Positions 54,373 to 63,380 are shown, counted from the first letter of the stretch. The stretch is 64,000 nt of DNA from Chromobacterium aquaticum (GCF_021129195.1 NZ_JAJOHW010000045.1:62001-126000); one strand, 5' to 3'. Numbers and translations: made by a program. The notes: generated from the sequence alone by a model not told the origin.

Positions 54373-55832
54373 GCCTGAGCTCCCCAAGCTTGCGGCGTCA
54401 ATTCCGAATACAGGATCTTTCCCGAAGCATTACGCGGCAAATCGCCTCCCGTCATCACCTTGACCGACTGCGGCGTCACAGTCAGGTAGCGCGCCAGCAT
54501 GATCTTGATCTCCTTGGCCAGGGAGGCGTCGCCCTGCGGCACATAGACCTCGAGCCTGTCGTCGACGCCGGCGCAAGCGGCGACATGGCCAGCGTCAAGC
54601 AGATACTGCTCCACTTCCTGCAAATTGATTCGATGGCCGAACAGCTTCAAAAAACGTTTCAACCGCCCAACAATGTAGTAATCGCCGTCGCCATCCCTAC
54701 GCGCGACGTCTCCGGTTCTCAGCACGCCCTGGCGCTCGTCGCCCGCGGCAAGATCGCCGAATCCGCAAGCATAGCCCATAGAGACATTGGGGCCTTGATA
54801 CACCAGTTCCCCTTCCGCCTCCGCGCCGTCGAGCCGCTCGCCGCGCTCATCCTCCAGCCAGAACTCGCCGCCCGGCACCGCCGCGCCTATGCTGCCCGCC
54901 TTGAGCGCCGCCTTGTCCGCCGACAGATAAGACATCCTGGCCGTGGCTTCGGTCTGACCATACATGGTGAAAAACCGCATGCCGCGGCTCTGGCAATGCA
55001 ATGCGAACTCGCGGCTGAGCTCCGGCGCCATTCGCCCTCCGGCCTGGGTCAGCGTGCGCAAGCTGGGCAGCTCCATGCCGGTGAAGCGCAACTTCCTCAG
55101 CATCTCGTAATGGTAGGGCACGCCGCCGAAACTGCTCGCGCGCACGGCTTGCAGGAAGCCCCAAAAACCGCGCTCGAGAAACGTTTTCCGGCTCACCGCA
55201 ATCTTACTTCCCGCCAAGGCATGGCTGTGCAGGATCGACAGTCCGTAGGTATAGCTGGGCGCCAAAGTGGTAATCGGCACTTCGTCGGCATCCAGCTCCA
55301 GATACTGGGCGATGGCCATGGCGTTGCTCAACACATTGTGCTGCGACAGGCGCACAAACTTGGGGCTGCCGGTGCTGCCCGAGGTGCTCAGCAGCAAGGC
55401 CAACTCGTCATGAACGCGATAGTCGGCTTCCTCTTGCGCAATCAGGCAGTAATCGCGGTAGGCAAACAGGGCCGTCGCCTCTGGAAACTCCGCGCGCCTC
55501 GCGGCAGGCAGCCAGATGAACGCGGGCCGATACGCGTCCAGCAAGGGCTGCAATTGCTGACTGGGCAGATTGGCGGCCAGCATCAAAGGCACCGCGTTGA
55601 CACTCAGCAGGTGGAAATAACCGGCCAAACCGCCTATATCGTTGTCGCAAAGACAGAACACCAGCCGCCGCTCCAACTCGCTCGCCAGCGACGGCGGCGC
55701 CAGCGCCAGTGCCTCGTCATATGAAATGACCTCGCCCTGCTCCGACTCGAACAGCGAACGCGCGCCATGGTCCGCGAACGCGCCGGTCATGGCTTCCATC
55801 AGGCTAAGCGCCCTCATCGCAGAATGCTCCAT
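54369..55832 (-). CDS. AMP-dependent acyl ligase (ANL superfamily)
   Basis: This 487-residue ANL enzyme has the P-loop STSGSTGSPK (150-159), the adenine motif FFTMYGQTEATARMSYL, the hinge YIVGRLKRFLKLFGHRINLQEVE and the catalytic Lys near the C terminus in RNASGKILY. It probably loads an acyl or amino-acid group onto the cluster's carrier protein. ATG 55832 lies 4 bases after the aminotransferase stop; ATG 55817 is possible. Substrate cannot be predicted by eye. Confidence 0.85.
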   Translation of the reverse strand: MEHSAMRALSLMEAMTGAFADHGARSLFESEQGEVISYDEALALAPPSLASELERRLVFCLCDNDIGGLAGYFHLLSVNAVPLMLAANLPSQQLQPLLDAYRPAFIWLPAARRAEFPEATALFAYRDYCLIAQEEADYRVHDELALLLSTSGSTGSPKFVRLSQHNVLSNAMAIAQYLELDADEVPITTLAPSYTYGLSILHSHALAGSKIAVSRKTFLERGFWGFLQAVRASSFGGVPYHYEMLRKLRFTGMELPSLRTLTQAGGRMAPELSREFALHCQSRGMRFFTMYGQTEATARMSYLSADKAALKAGSIGAAVPGGEFWLEDERGERLDGAEAEGELVYQGPNVSMGYACGFGDLAAGDERQGVLRTGDVARRDGDGDYYIVGRLKRFLKLFGHRINLQEVEQYLLDAGHVAACAGVDDRLEVYVPQGDASLAKEIKIMLARYLTVTPQSVKVMTGGDLPRNASGKILYSELTPQAWGAQA

Positions 55833-55836
55833 CCGC

Positions 55837-56949
55837 TCAGCGGCCTTGCAGCACATCGCGCACCACGCCCGCGATGCGCTCGATGTCATCCGGCGTCATA
55901 TCGTGAAAACTGGGCAGATTGATGGCGCAGGCCGGCAAGGCCCAGGCATTGCGGTTTTCTGGCTTGGCGTCAAACATCGGCAAGCCCGACAAAGGCCAAA
56001 AGAACACCCGCGCATCGGCGTTTTCCTCGGCGAATGCCGCCTGCAGCGTCTCGCGCGTGACCCCGGTCTCAGGCGCAAACACCGCGGTAGGCATCCAGGC
56101 GCCATTGACGACGCCCTCGGGTTCCGGATTCATCCTCACGCCGGAGAGTGGCTGCAACCGTTGGCGATAAGCGTCGAATATCTCTCGCTTGCGCTGGATC
56201 AGTTCCTCGATGCGCTCCATCTGAGCGCAGCCCAGCGCGGCTTGGATATTCGACATCTTGTATTTGAAGCCCACCATGTCCGGCCAGAACTGCTTGCTTT
56301 GACCGCTTGCGCGGCCATGATTGCTGAGGGTCAGCACGCGCTGATAGAGCTCGGCGTCATTGGTGACGAACATGCCCCCCTCGCCGGTGGTCAAGGTTTT
56401 GGTGCCGTGGAAGGAAAATGCGCCGAATCGCCCCATAGAACCGGCCCGCTTGCCGCGATACTCGGAACCAATCGCCTCGGCGGCATCCTCGACAACGGGA
56501 ACCCCATGACGTTGCCCTATCGCCAGCAAAGCGTCCATATCGCAGACATTGCCGTACAGATGCACGGCCACAATGGCCTTGGTCCGCGGCGTGATGGCCG
56601 CTTCCACTTGGGCCGGGTCAAGACACCAGGAGTCGGGCAGGATATCGACGAACACCGGCTCGGCGCCGAGATGGACGATGGGAGAGGCCGTTGCAATCCA
56701 GTTGGTATCGGCCAGGATCACTTCATCGCCGGGACCGATGCCAAGCGCGGCCATCCCCATATGCAAGGCCCCGGTGCAGCTGGAGGTCGCAATCGCGTAG
56801 CTCACTCCCAGATGCTTTTTGAACGCGGCCTCGAACTTGACGATGTAGTCGTAGCAGTGCTCGCCCCAGCCGTTGCGTGCGGCATCGGTCGCGTATTCGA
56901 CCTCCAGATCGGTGATGGACGGCTTGGTGTAATGGATACGCGGTTTCAT
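55837..56949 (-). CDS. DegT/DnrJ/EryC1-type sugar aminotransferase
   Basis: This 370-residue PLP aminotransferase places an amino group on a keto sugar nucleotide. SSCTGALHMGMAALGIGPGDEVI is the N-terminal signature, EDAAEAIGSEYRGKRAGSMG the middle block, and Lys184 in FSFHGTKTLTTGEGG the cofactor lysine. The lysine is present, so it is a true aminotransferase and not the Fe-S dehydrase RfbH/DdhC, where His replaces it. A 4-keto-6-deoxy CDP-hexose from RfbG is the likely substrate. It overlaps the methyltransferase gene upstream. Confidence 0.9.
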   Translation of the reverse strand: MKPRIHYTKPSITDLEVEYATDAARNGWGEHCYDYIVKFEAAFKKHLGVSYAIATSSCTGALHMGMAALGIGPGDEVILADTNWIATASPIVHLGAEPVFVDILPDSWCLDPAQVEAAITPRTKAIVAVHLYGNVCDMDALLAIGQRHGVPVVEDAAEAIGSEYRGKRAGSMGRFGAFSFHGTKTLTTGEGGMFVTNDAELYQRVLTLSNHGRASGQSKQFWPDMVGFKYKMSNIQAALGCAQMERIEELIQRKREIFDAYRQRLQPLSGVRMNPEPEGVVNGAWMPTAVFAPETGVTRETLQAAFAEENADARVFFWPLSGLPMFDAKPENRNAWALPACAINLPSFHDMTPDDIERIAGVVRDVLQGR

Positions 56950-58169
56950 CTAATCTCCAGCGCGGGAGCCGCGGTGGCGAAGCGGCCGCCCCACTCCCGG
57001 ATATAGTGAAGCTGTTGCATGACTTCGGCGGCGATATTCCAGGGCAGGATCAGCACAATGTCGGGTTTTTCCTGCGCCATCCTTGCCGGCGCGAAAATAG
57101 GCACATGGCTGCCCGGCAGGTATTTGCCCTGTTTCGATGGCGCGGCGTCGCAGACGAAAGGCAGCAGATCCGGCTTCACCCCGGCGTAGTTGAGCAAAGT
57201 ATTGCCCTTGGCCGCAGCGCCGTAGGCGGCCACTTTCTTACCGGTCCGCTTTTGTTCCAGCAGGAAAGTCAGCAAGCCATCCTTCACCTCGTCCACCCGC
57301 TGCTGGAAGGCCGCATAGACCGTCAGTTGACGCAGCCCGGCCGCGGCCTCCGCGGCCAACACGGCGGCGATGGCGGGACCATCGGCTCTCTCGTCGTCGA
57401 CGTGGCAGGCGAACACGCGCAGGCTGCCGCCATGGGTCGGCAGTTCTTCCACATCGAACACCCGCAGGCCGGCGGCGGCCAAAATGCGGGAAACGGTATA
57501 CAGCGACAGGTAGGAGAAGTGCTCGTGGTAGACCGTATCGAATTGGACATGCTCGATCAGGCGCATCAGATGCGGAAACTCCAGCGTGATGGTTCCCCCA
57601 GGCTTGAGCGCCGCTTTCAGACCACGGCTGAAATCGTTGATGTCCGGGATATGGGCAAACACATTATTGCCGACGATCAAATCCGCTTGTCGTCCTTCCC
57701 GCGCCAGACGCCGCCCCAAGTCCTCTCCAAAGAACTCGCGCAACACCGGAATGCCCAAGCGCTCCGCGGCCGCGGCGGTGCTGGCGGTCGGCTCGATGCC
57801 CAGGCAAGGAATGCCGGCGGCCAGCACATTCTTCAACAGATAACCGTCGTTGGCGGCAACCTCGACGACAAAGCTGTCCGCGCCCAGTCCCAAGCGCCCA
57901 AGCATCTCGTCGACATAGCGCGCCGCGTGAGCCAGCCAGCTGCTGGATGTCGAGGAGAAATACGCGTAGTCCTTGGAAAAGAGCAGGTCCGCCTTCGCGT
58001 AATCCTCGGTCTGAACCAGCCAGCAATTGCCGCAAACTTTCAGCTTGAGCGGGAAATAAGTTTCCGGCGCGCTCAACTCCGCCTCGCTTAGATAGGCGTT
58101 GGACGGCGGCGCGAAGCCTAGATCGAGAAAGGTGTGCTGCAACGGCTCTGCGCAGTGTCGGCAATTCAT
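56946..58169 (-). CDS. Sugar C-methyltransferase with N-terminal zinc domain
   Basis: This 407-residue SAM-dependent methyltransferase is built like TylC3/NovU-type deoxysugar C-methyltransferases. The N-terminal zinc finger is Cys3, Cys6, Cys46 and Cys49. VVEVAANDGYLLKNVLAAGIPCLGIEPT is the SAM-binding motif, followed by VGNNVFAHIPDINDF. The C-terminal domain ends with KVAAYGAAAKGNTLLNYAG and ILPWNIAAEVMQQL. Such enzymes methylate C3 of a 4-keto sugar nucleotide, giving a branched sugar. It is coupled to its neighbours on both sides by 4-base overlaps. Confidence 0.9.
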   Translation of the reverse strand: MNCRHCAEPLQHTFLDLGFAPPSNAYLSEAELSAPETYFPLKLKVCGNCWLVQTEDYAKADLLFSKDYAYFSSTSSSWLAHAARYVDEMLGRLGLGADSFVVEVAANDGYLLKNVLAAGIPCLGIEPTASTAAAAERLGIPVLREFFGEDLGRRLAREGRQADLIVGNNVFAHIPDINDFSRGLKAALKPGGTITLEFPHLMRLIEHVQFDTVYHEHFSYLSLYTVSRILAAAGLRVFDVEELPTHGGSLRVFACHVDDERADGPAIAAVLAAEAAAGLRQLTVYAAFQQRVDEVKDGLLTFLLEQKRTGKKVAAYGAAAKGNTLLNYAGVKPDLLPFVCDAAPSKQGKYLPGSHVPIFAPARMAQEKPDIVLILPWNIAAEVMQQLHYIREWGGRFATAAPALEIR

Positions 58170-58717
58170 GGTTCAAGCCCGGTGAAATCAGAGGACAACA
58201 AGGGATGGTTTTGGTCCCGCGTGGAAAGGTCATGGACCGGCAGCGGCCAGCGGACGTCCACCCGCGGCTCATCGTAACGCAAGCCTCCTTCGGCGGCGGG
58301 CTGATAGAACGCCGTATGTAGATACAACAGCTCGCTGTCCGGCTCCAGCACCTGGAAACCATGCGCGCAGCCCTCGGGAATGATCAGCATGCGTCCCGTG
58401 TCGGGGCTCAGCTCTTCGGCATGCCAATGCAGGAAAGTGGGAGAGCCCGCGCGCAGATCCACCAGCACATCCCACACCCGGCCACGAATGCAGCGCACCA
58501 TTTTCATCTCCGCATGCGGCGGGTGCTGAAAATGCATGCCGCGCACTGCGCCAAGCGCCTGGGTCCGCGAGTGATTGATCTGAACGATGCGTCGGCCGCC
58601 CAGCAAGCCGGCCAGCTCCTGCTCGCAAAACAAACGGGAAAACGCGCCGCGGTGGTCGGCATAAGGCGCAGTCTCCGCAAGCGCGGCGCCGTCTATGCTG
58701 GTTTGTCGAATACGCAT
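58166..58717 (-). CDS. dTDP-4-dehydrorhamnose 3,5-epimerase-like protein
   Basis: This 183-residue cupin of the RfbC family has YADHRGAFSRLFCEQEL, INHSRTQALGAVRGMHFQ with the catalytic His in GMHFQ, and IIPEGCAHGFQVLE. The partner Tyr lies in LLYLHTAFYQPA. In this operon it would epimerise a CDP-4-keto-6-deoxyhexose rather than a dTDP sugar. The ATG at 58717 overlaps the rfbG stop by one base. Confidence 0.85.
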   Translation of the reverse strand: MRIRQTSIDGAALAETAPYADHRGAFSRLFCEQELAGLLGGRRIVQINHSRTQALGAVRGMHFQHPPHAEMKMVRCIRGRVWDVLVDLRAGSPTFLHWHAEELSPDTGRMLIIPEGCAHGFQVLEPDSELLYLHTAFYQPAAEGGLRYDEPRVDVRWPLPVHDLSTRDQNHPLLSSDFTGLEP

Positions 58718-59793
58718 CAGGACACCCAAACCGCGTTTGCCGCGCGAGCGGACTCGATATAGCTCGCAAGTTGATCGAAGGTGATGATCTGCCCGGAGGC
58801 GTGGTGGTGGCGATACCAGTCCGCCGTCATCTCCAAACCTTGCTCCAGGCTCAATACTGGAAACCAGCCCAAGCGACTACGGGATTTCGCACAATCCAGG
58901 TACAACAAGCCAGCCTCATGCGGCTGCCCACCGGTCGCCGCTTGCCAGGTCAATTGCGGCCAAAACCGCTGCAGCTTCGCCAATACATCCGCCACGCTGC
59001 GGTTGGCCTCCTCCTGTGGACCAAAATTCCAGGCATCGGCCAGGGATCTCTCGCCTTCTAACAAACGCTGGCCAAGCAGCAGATAGCCAGACAGGCACTC
59101 CAGCACATGCTGCCATGGGCGGGTAGAGCCTGGCGAACGGATGTGCAAGGGCCTTCCTTGCGTTACGGCTCGCACCAGATCAGGAATCAAGCGGTCTTCC
59201 GACCAATCCCCTCCGCCAATGACATTCCCGGCGCGAGCAGTTGCCAACAGCGGCGCGTCATCGCTTTGCCAGAAAGACTTCCGATAACTGTCCACCAGCA
59301 GCTCGCAAGCGGCCTTGGACGCGCTATAGGGGTCATGGCCGCCAAGCGCATCCACCTCGCGATATCCCCAAGACCACTCCTGATTGGCGTAGACCTTATC
59401 AGTGGTCGCCACCACCACGGCACACACGCTAGGAGTTTGACGACACGCCTCTAGAACATGGGCCGTTCCCATCACATTGCTGGACCAGTTCTGCATCGGA
59501 TCGCGATAGGAACGCCTGACCAAGGCCTGAGCCGCCAAATGGAAAACCATTTCCGGCTGCGCCTGATCGAATGCGGCGCGCACCGCCGCCGAGTCACGAA
59601 TATCCGCGCGCAGGTCCCGCACCGGACATTCCAGCAGATCCCAGTGATTGGGCGAGCCGTCCGGGTCCAGGGCCAGGCAGGTGACCTCGGCGCCCAAGCG
59701 CGTCAGCCAGGCGGCCAGCCAACTGCCCTTGAAGCCAGTATGGCCGGTCAATAGCACCTTGCGACCAAGGTAGCGATCGCCAAACAGTTTCAC
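58717..59793 (-). CDS. rfbG: CDP-glucose 4,6-dehydratase
   Basis: This 358-residue short-chain dehydrogenase-type enzyme turns CDP-glucose into CDP-4-keto-6-deoxyglucose. LLTGHTGFKGSWLAAWL at 15-31 is the NAD-binding loop of RfbG/DdhB; DKVYANQEW and DPYSASKAACELL hold the Thr-Asp and Tyr-Lys active-site residues; ARAGNVIGGGDWSEDRLIPD is specific for this family. The start is a GTG at 59793 overlapping the rfbF stop (GTGA); the open frame further upstream belongs to shadow sequence. Confidence 0.93.
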   Translation of the reverse strand: MKLFGDRYLGRKVLLTGHTGFKGSWLAAWLTRLGAEVTCLALDPDGSPNHWDLLECPVRDLRADIRDSAAVRAAFDQAQPEMVFHLAAQALVRRSYRDPMQNWSSNVMGTAHVLEACRQTPSVCAVVVATTDKVYANQEWSWGYREVDALGGHDPYSASKAACELLVDSYRKSFWQSDDAPLLATARAGNVIGGGDWSEDRLIPDLVRAVTQGRPLHIRSPGSTRPWQHVLECLSGYLLLGQRLLEGERSLADAWNFGPQEEANRSVADVLAKLQRFWPQLTWQAATGGQPHEAGLLYLDCAKSRSRLGWFPVLSLEQGLEMTADWYRHHHASGQIITFDQLASYIESARAANAVWVS

Positions 59794-60560
59794 GACCAAA
59801 CCTTCCACGGAGGATTGCCATCCGCCCACAGTTTTTCCAGCTGATTCTTATCGCGCAGCGTATCCATTGCCTGCCAGAAACCTTTATGCCGGTAGGACAT
59901 CAACTGCCCCTCCTTGGCCAGCCGCACCAAGGGCTCGGCCTCCCAACTGGTCTGATCATCGACGATGTAATCAAGCACTCTGGGCTCCAGCACAAAAAAG
60001 CCGCCATTGATCCAGGCGCCGTCCCCGGCAGGCTTTTCCTGAAAACCGGTCACGGTCTCGCCCTTGATTTTCAGCGCGCCATAACGGCCTGGCGGCTGAA
60101 TGGCGGTGACGGTAGCGGCCTTGCCATGCGCGTGGTGAAATTCAATCAGCGCATTGATGTCGATATCGGCGACGCCGTCACCGTAAGTAAAACAGAAAGG
60201 TCCATCACCCAAATGCTCTCTTACCCGCATGAGACGTCCGCCGGTCAGCGTGTCTTCACCGGTATTGACCAAGGTGACCCGCCAGGGCTCGACATAACGC
60301 TGGTGGACTTCGATTTGATTATTGGACATATCGATGGTCACATCGGACATATGCAGGAAGTAATTGGCAAAATACTCCTTGATGATATAGCCCTTGTAAC
60401 CACAGCAAATGACAAACTCATTCACGCCGTAATGCGAATAAGTTTTCATGATGTGCCATAAAATAGGCTTGCCGCCGATCTCAATCATCGGCTTTGGCTT
60501 CAAATATGACTCTTCGGATATTCGTGTGCCGAGCCCGCCAGCAAGAATCACTGCTTTCAC
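59790..60560 (-). CDS. rfbF: Glucose-1-phosphate cytidylyltransferase, copy 2
   Basis: This 256-residue paralogue of the enzyme at 46165-46950 shares GGLGTRISEES, GYIIKEYFANYFLHMSDVT, CFTYGDGVADID and GDGAWINGGFFVL. It is the first gene of the 14-gene operon and starts with GTG behind AGGAG. It supplies CDP-glucose to RfbG next to it. Copy 2 fits the standard Salmonella RfbF length and motifs, so it probably is the main enzyme for this pathway, while copy 1 belongs to the GT2 unit. Confidence 0.93.
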   Translation of the reverse strand: MKAVILAGGLGTRISEESYLKPKPMIEIGGKPILWHIMKTYSHYGVNEFVICCGYKGYIIKEYFANYFLHMSDVTIDMSNNQIEVHQRYVEPWRVTLVNTGEDTLTGGRLMRVREHLGDGPFCFTYGDGVADIDINALIEFHHAHGKAATVTAIQPPGRYGALKIKGETVTGFQEKPAGDGAWINGGFFVLEPRVLDYIVDDQTSWEAEPLVRLAKEGQLMSYRHKGFWQAMDTLRDKNQLEKLWADGNPPWKVWS

Positions 60561-60744
60561 ATTTGCTCCTATTTATTATTTTGGCCAAATGGAACACACG
60601 CTTTGCAACGCAGAAACACGAATCGACCGGCATCCGTGTTCCACTCCAAGCCAAATCCTCTCTTGACCCACGAACAAAACCCCTGACCCAGCTTTGCGCC
60701 TCCTTGCCGTACTCCTGGCACGGCCTACGACAGAGCTCGCCGCG

Positions 60745-61476
60745 CTAACCCTGGCCGCAAAAAGCGGCCAAGGCCGCCATCACGCCTTCGGCGCCGCGCG
60801 CGCCGGTTTCCGGATTGAACTCCACCGTCGCCGCGCCGCCCTTGCCGGCCGCCCAGTTGCTGACCAGGCACAGATGCGCATAAGGCAGGTTCATCTCCCG
60901 CGCCAAGGCCGCCTCTGGCATGCCGGTCATGCCGACTATATCGGCACCATCCCGCTCCAACTTCAATATTTCCGCGGCGCTTTCCAGCCGCGGGCCCTGA
61001 GTGCAGGCGTAAACGCCGCCCACCACCCCACTGTGGCCGCTGTCCGCCATCGCGCGGATCAGCCGCTGGCGCAGCGCGTCGTCATAGGGCGAGGAGAATT
61101 CCGCGTGTACAACTGGCCGGTCCAAGCCCTCGAAGAAGGTGTGCTTGCGACCCCAGCTGTAGTCGATGATGTTGTCCGGCACCACCAGGCGGCCCGGCGG
61201 CATGTCGGGACGGATGCCGCCCACGGTGCCGATGGCGATCACGCCTTTGACGCCCTGATCATGCAAGGCCCAGATATTGGCGCGGTAATTGATCTCATGC
61301 GGCGCCAGCGAGTGGCCATAGCCATGGCGCGCGATGAACACCACGTTCTGCCCGTTCAGCAGGCCGAAGGTCAGCGCGCAAGAAGGGTCGCCATAGGGGG
61401 TGCGCACAACTTGACGATGGGTGACTTCCAGTACGGGCAGCTGGGCCAGGCCGCTGCCGCCGATGATGGCCAACAT
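60745..61476 (-). CDS. S-methyl-5'-thioinosine/thioadenosine phosphorylase
   Basis: This 243-residue purine nucleoside phosphorylase is of the MTAP/MTIP group. IIGGSGLAQLPV holds the phosphate-binding glycines, ARHGYGHSLAPHEINYRANI the MTAP signature, and DIVGMTGMPEAALAREMNLPYAHLCLVSNWAAG the substrate loop. The latter is typical of methylthioinosine phosphorylase as in Pseudomonas rather than MTAP. It returns purine bases and methylthioribose-1-phosphate from polyamine synthesis. The open frame begins at 61743, but AAGGGGAC precedes ATG 61476, where similarity starts. Confidence 0.87.
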   Translation of the reverse strand: MLAIIGGSGLAQLPVLEVTHRQVVRTPYGDPSCALTFGLLNGQNVVFIARHGYGHSLAPHEINYRANIWALHDQGVKGVIAIGTVGGIRPDMPPGRLVVPDNIIDYSWGRKHTFFEGLDRPVVHAEFSSPYDDALRQRLIRAMADSGHSGVVGGVYACTQGPRLESAAEILKLERDGADIVGMTGMPEAALAREMNLPYAHLCLVSNWAAGKGGAATVEFNPETGARGAEGVMAALAAFCGQG

Positions 61477-61703
61477 GATGTGTCCCCTTTGAGATGGTGC
61501 GATGAATCGCTGTTTTCGCCACGGCCACGGCTCAAAGAGCCTGGCGCGGCTGCGGGATTCTTGGTGCCGGCTGGCGCCGGCGCTCCAATTATGGCCGATT
61601 ATTTCCCTCCGGCACATGCCGCCGCACAGTGAATTTGCCCGAGCCCACGCGGCGTTTGCCGGCGATATTGCAAAAACAAGCACTTGTGTAATTGCGCCTG
61701 ATT

Positions 61704-61717
61704 TATACGAGCGTACA
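61704..61717. promoter_or_regulatory. TetR operator candidate A
   Basis: TATACgagcGTACA has a TATAC-N4-GTATA pattern with one mismatch. Its outer bases also form part of the exact 9-base inverted pair TTTATACGA (61702-61710) / TCGTATAAA (61744-61752). It lies 33 bases, or about three turns, from operator B. Confidence 0.6.
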
Positions 61718-61736
61718 AATACTGCTTGCATACGCT

Positions 61737-61750
61737 TATACATTCGTATA
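61737..61750. promoter_or_regulatory. TetR operator candidate B
   Basis: TATACattcGTATA is a perfect 5-4-5 palindrome ending 10 bases before the TetR ATG. It overlaps a possible -10 TATAAA (61747-61752), so binding would block the promoter of the regulator-transporter operon. Confidence 0.65.
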
Positions 61751-61760
61751 AAACCAGTTC

Positions 61761-62399
61761 ATGAACAAACCGATCAACGCCACCCGCCAGCAACTGCTGG
61801 ACTGCGGCCTGGAACTCGCCAAGGAAACCGGTCTGCGCGCGCTCACCGTGCGCGGCCTGTGCCAGCACGCCGGCGTCAATCCGGGCAGTTTTGTCTACCA
61901 CTTCGGCAGCCGCGAACGCTACCTGGCCGAGCTACTGGAAAGCTGGTACGCGCCGCTGCTGCGCCAGATGCAATGGCAACAGCAGCAACAGCCGGCGGCG
62001 CTGCCGCGGCTGCAAGCCATGCTGCGTCAATTGCTGGAATTCATCTCCGAGCATGGCGGCTTCATCGCGCACATGCTGCTGGACGCCGCCGCCGGTGAAA
62101 CCGCCGCGCAGGGCTTCCTGTCCACGCTGGCGCCGCGCCATCCCAAGCTGCTGCTGCAAAGCATTGTCGACGCGCAGCAGGCCGGAGAGCTGGAACGCGG
62201 CGATCCGCTGCACCAGGCGCTGTTCCTGATGTCGGCGCTTGGCCTTCCGGCGCTGACGCAGCACATCATCGCCGGCAAGCCCATGCTGCCCGGCCTGATC
62301 CAGCAAGCTTTCGATACCTACGCCATCGATCCACGCCACACCGAACAACGGCTGCAATGGGCGTTGCGCGGCCTGCGTCCAATGGAGTCACAACCATGA
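61761..62399 (+). CDS. TetR family transcriptional regulator
   Basis: This 212-residue regulator has the TetR HTH at the N terminus (GLRALTVRGLCQHAGVNPGSFVYHFGSRERYLAELL, about 25-60) and a helical ligand domain. It is the first gene of a unit with a YbhG-like membrane fusion protein and a YbhF-like ABC protein, the order of E. coli cecR-ybhGFSR. Autorepression through the two palindromes directly upstream is likely. Its stop overlaps the next start (ATGA). Confidence 0.9.
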   Translation: MNKPINATRQQLLDCGLELAKETGLRALTVRGLCQHAGVNPGSFVYHFGSRERYLAELLESWYAPLLRQMQWQQQQQPAALPRLQAMLRQLLEFISEHGGFIAHMLLDAAAGETAAQGFLSTLAPRHPKLLLQSIVDAQQAGELERGDPLHQALFLMSALGLPALTQHIIAGKPMLPGLIQQAFDTYAIDPRHTEQRLQWALRGLRPMESQP

Positions 62400-63379
62400 A
62401 GCGCCAAGCTCTGATCATCGGCCTGCTCATCGCCGCCCTGCTCGCCGGCGGCGGCTACGCCTGGCGGCAGCGGCAATTGAGCCAGGAACGCCTGAGCCTG
62501 TCCGGCAATGTCGACATCCGCGAAGTCAGCCTGTCCTTCCGGGTGGCCGGTCGCTTGAGCAGCCTGAACGTGGACGAGGGCGCCAGCGTGCGCGCCGGCA
62601 CGGTGCTGGGCGAGCTGGACGCCGCGCCCTACCGCAACGCCTTGCGCGATGCCGAAGCCGCCCTGGCCGCCGCGCAAGCGCGGCAGGCCTTGTACCGCTC
62701 CGGCCCGCGCCGCGAAGACATCGAGCAAGCGAAGGCCAATCTGGACGCGCGCCGCGCCGCACAACTCAACGCCGAACAGACCTACCAGCGCCAGCGCCAA
62801 CTGGCCGACACCGGCGCCTCCGCCCAGCGCGCGCTGGACGATGCCCGCGCGCAGCGCGACCAGGCCGCGGCGCAGACCGAGGCGGCGCGCCAGCAATGGC
62901 AGGCGCTCAAGCGCGGCTACCGCAAGGAGGAGATCGCCGAGGCCGACGCCAACGCCGAGCGCGCAACGGCGCAATTGGCCCAGGCCAAGCTGCAGCTGAG
63001 CGACACCCGGCTGCTGGCTCCGGCCGACGGCGTCATACTCACCCGCGCGGTCGAACCCGGCGGCATGCTGTCCGCCGGCGGCGCGGTGTTCACCCTGTTG
63101 CTGACCCGGCCGGTGTGGGTGCGCGCCTATGTCGCCGAGCCCGATCTGGGCCGGGTGGCCCCCGGAACCAAGGTCAAGGTCCGTAGCGACGGCCGCGCCC
63201 AGCCTTACGACGGCGTGGTCGGCTTCGTCTCCCCCAGCGCCGAATTCACTCCCAAAAACGTGGAAACCCAGGATCTGCGCACCGCCCTGGTCTACCGGCT
63301 GCGCGTGGTGGTGCAAAACCCAGACGCCGCGCTGCGCCAGGGCATGCCGGTGATGGTAACGCTGGCGGACGGCGGCTGA
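62396..63379 (+). CDS. ybhG: HlyD-family membrane fusion protein, YbhG-like
   Basis: This 327-residue periplasmic adaptor has an N-terminal anchor helix (ALIIGLLIAALLAGGGYAW), a first biotinyl-lipoyl half LSGNVDIREVSLSFRVAGRLSSLNVDEGA, a long alpha-helical hairpin (residues about 90-200, Ala/Gln/Arg-rich), and the second half LAPADGVILTRAVEPGGMLSAGG. The last blocks GFVSPSAEFTPKNVETQDLRTALVYRLRV are nearly diagnostic for YbhG. It links the ABC permease to an outer-membrane channel for drug or metabolite export. Confidence 0.9.
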   Translation: MKRQALIIGLLIAALLAGGGYAWRQRQLSQERLSLSGNVDIREVSLSFRVAGRLSSLNVDEGASVRAGTVLGELDAAPYRNALRDAEAALAAAQARQALYRSGPRREDIEQAKANLDARRAAQLNAEQTYQRQRQLADTGASAQRALDDARAQRDQAAAQTEAARQQWQALKRGYRKEEIAEADANAERATAQLAQAKLQLSDTRLLAPADGVILTRAVEPGGMLSAGGAVFTLLLTRPVWVRAYVAEPDLGRVAPGTKVKVRSDGRAQPYDGVVGFVSPSAEFTPKNVETQDLRTALVYRLRVVVQNPDAALRQGMPVMVTLADGG

Positions 63380-63380
63380 G

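Noticed and set aside
55837-56949. Assignment of the DegT-type protein as the dehydrase RfbH/DdhC of the 3,6-dideoxysugar pathway
   Set aside because: The cofactor lysine is present (HGTKT) and no Fe-S cysteine cluster is seen, so it is an aminotransferase.
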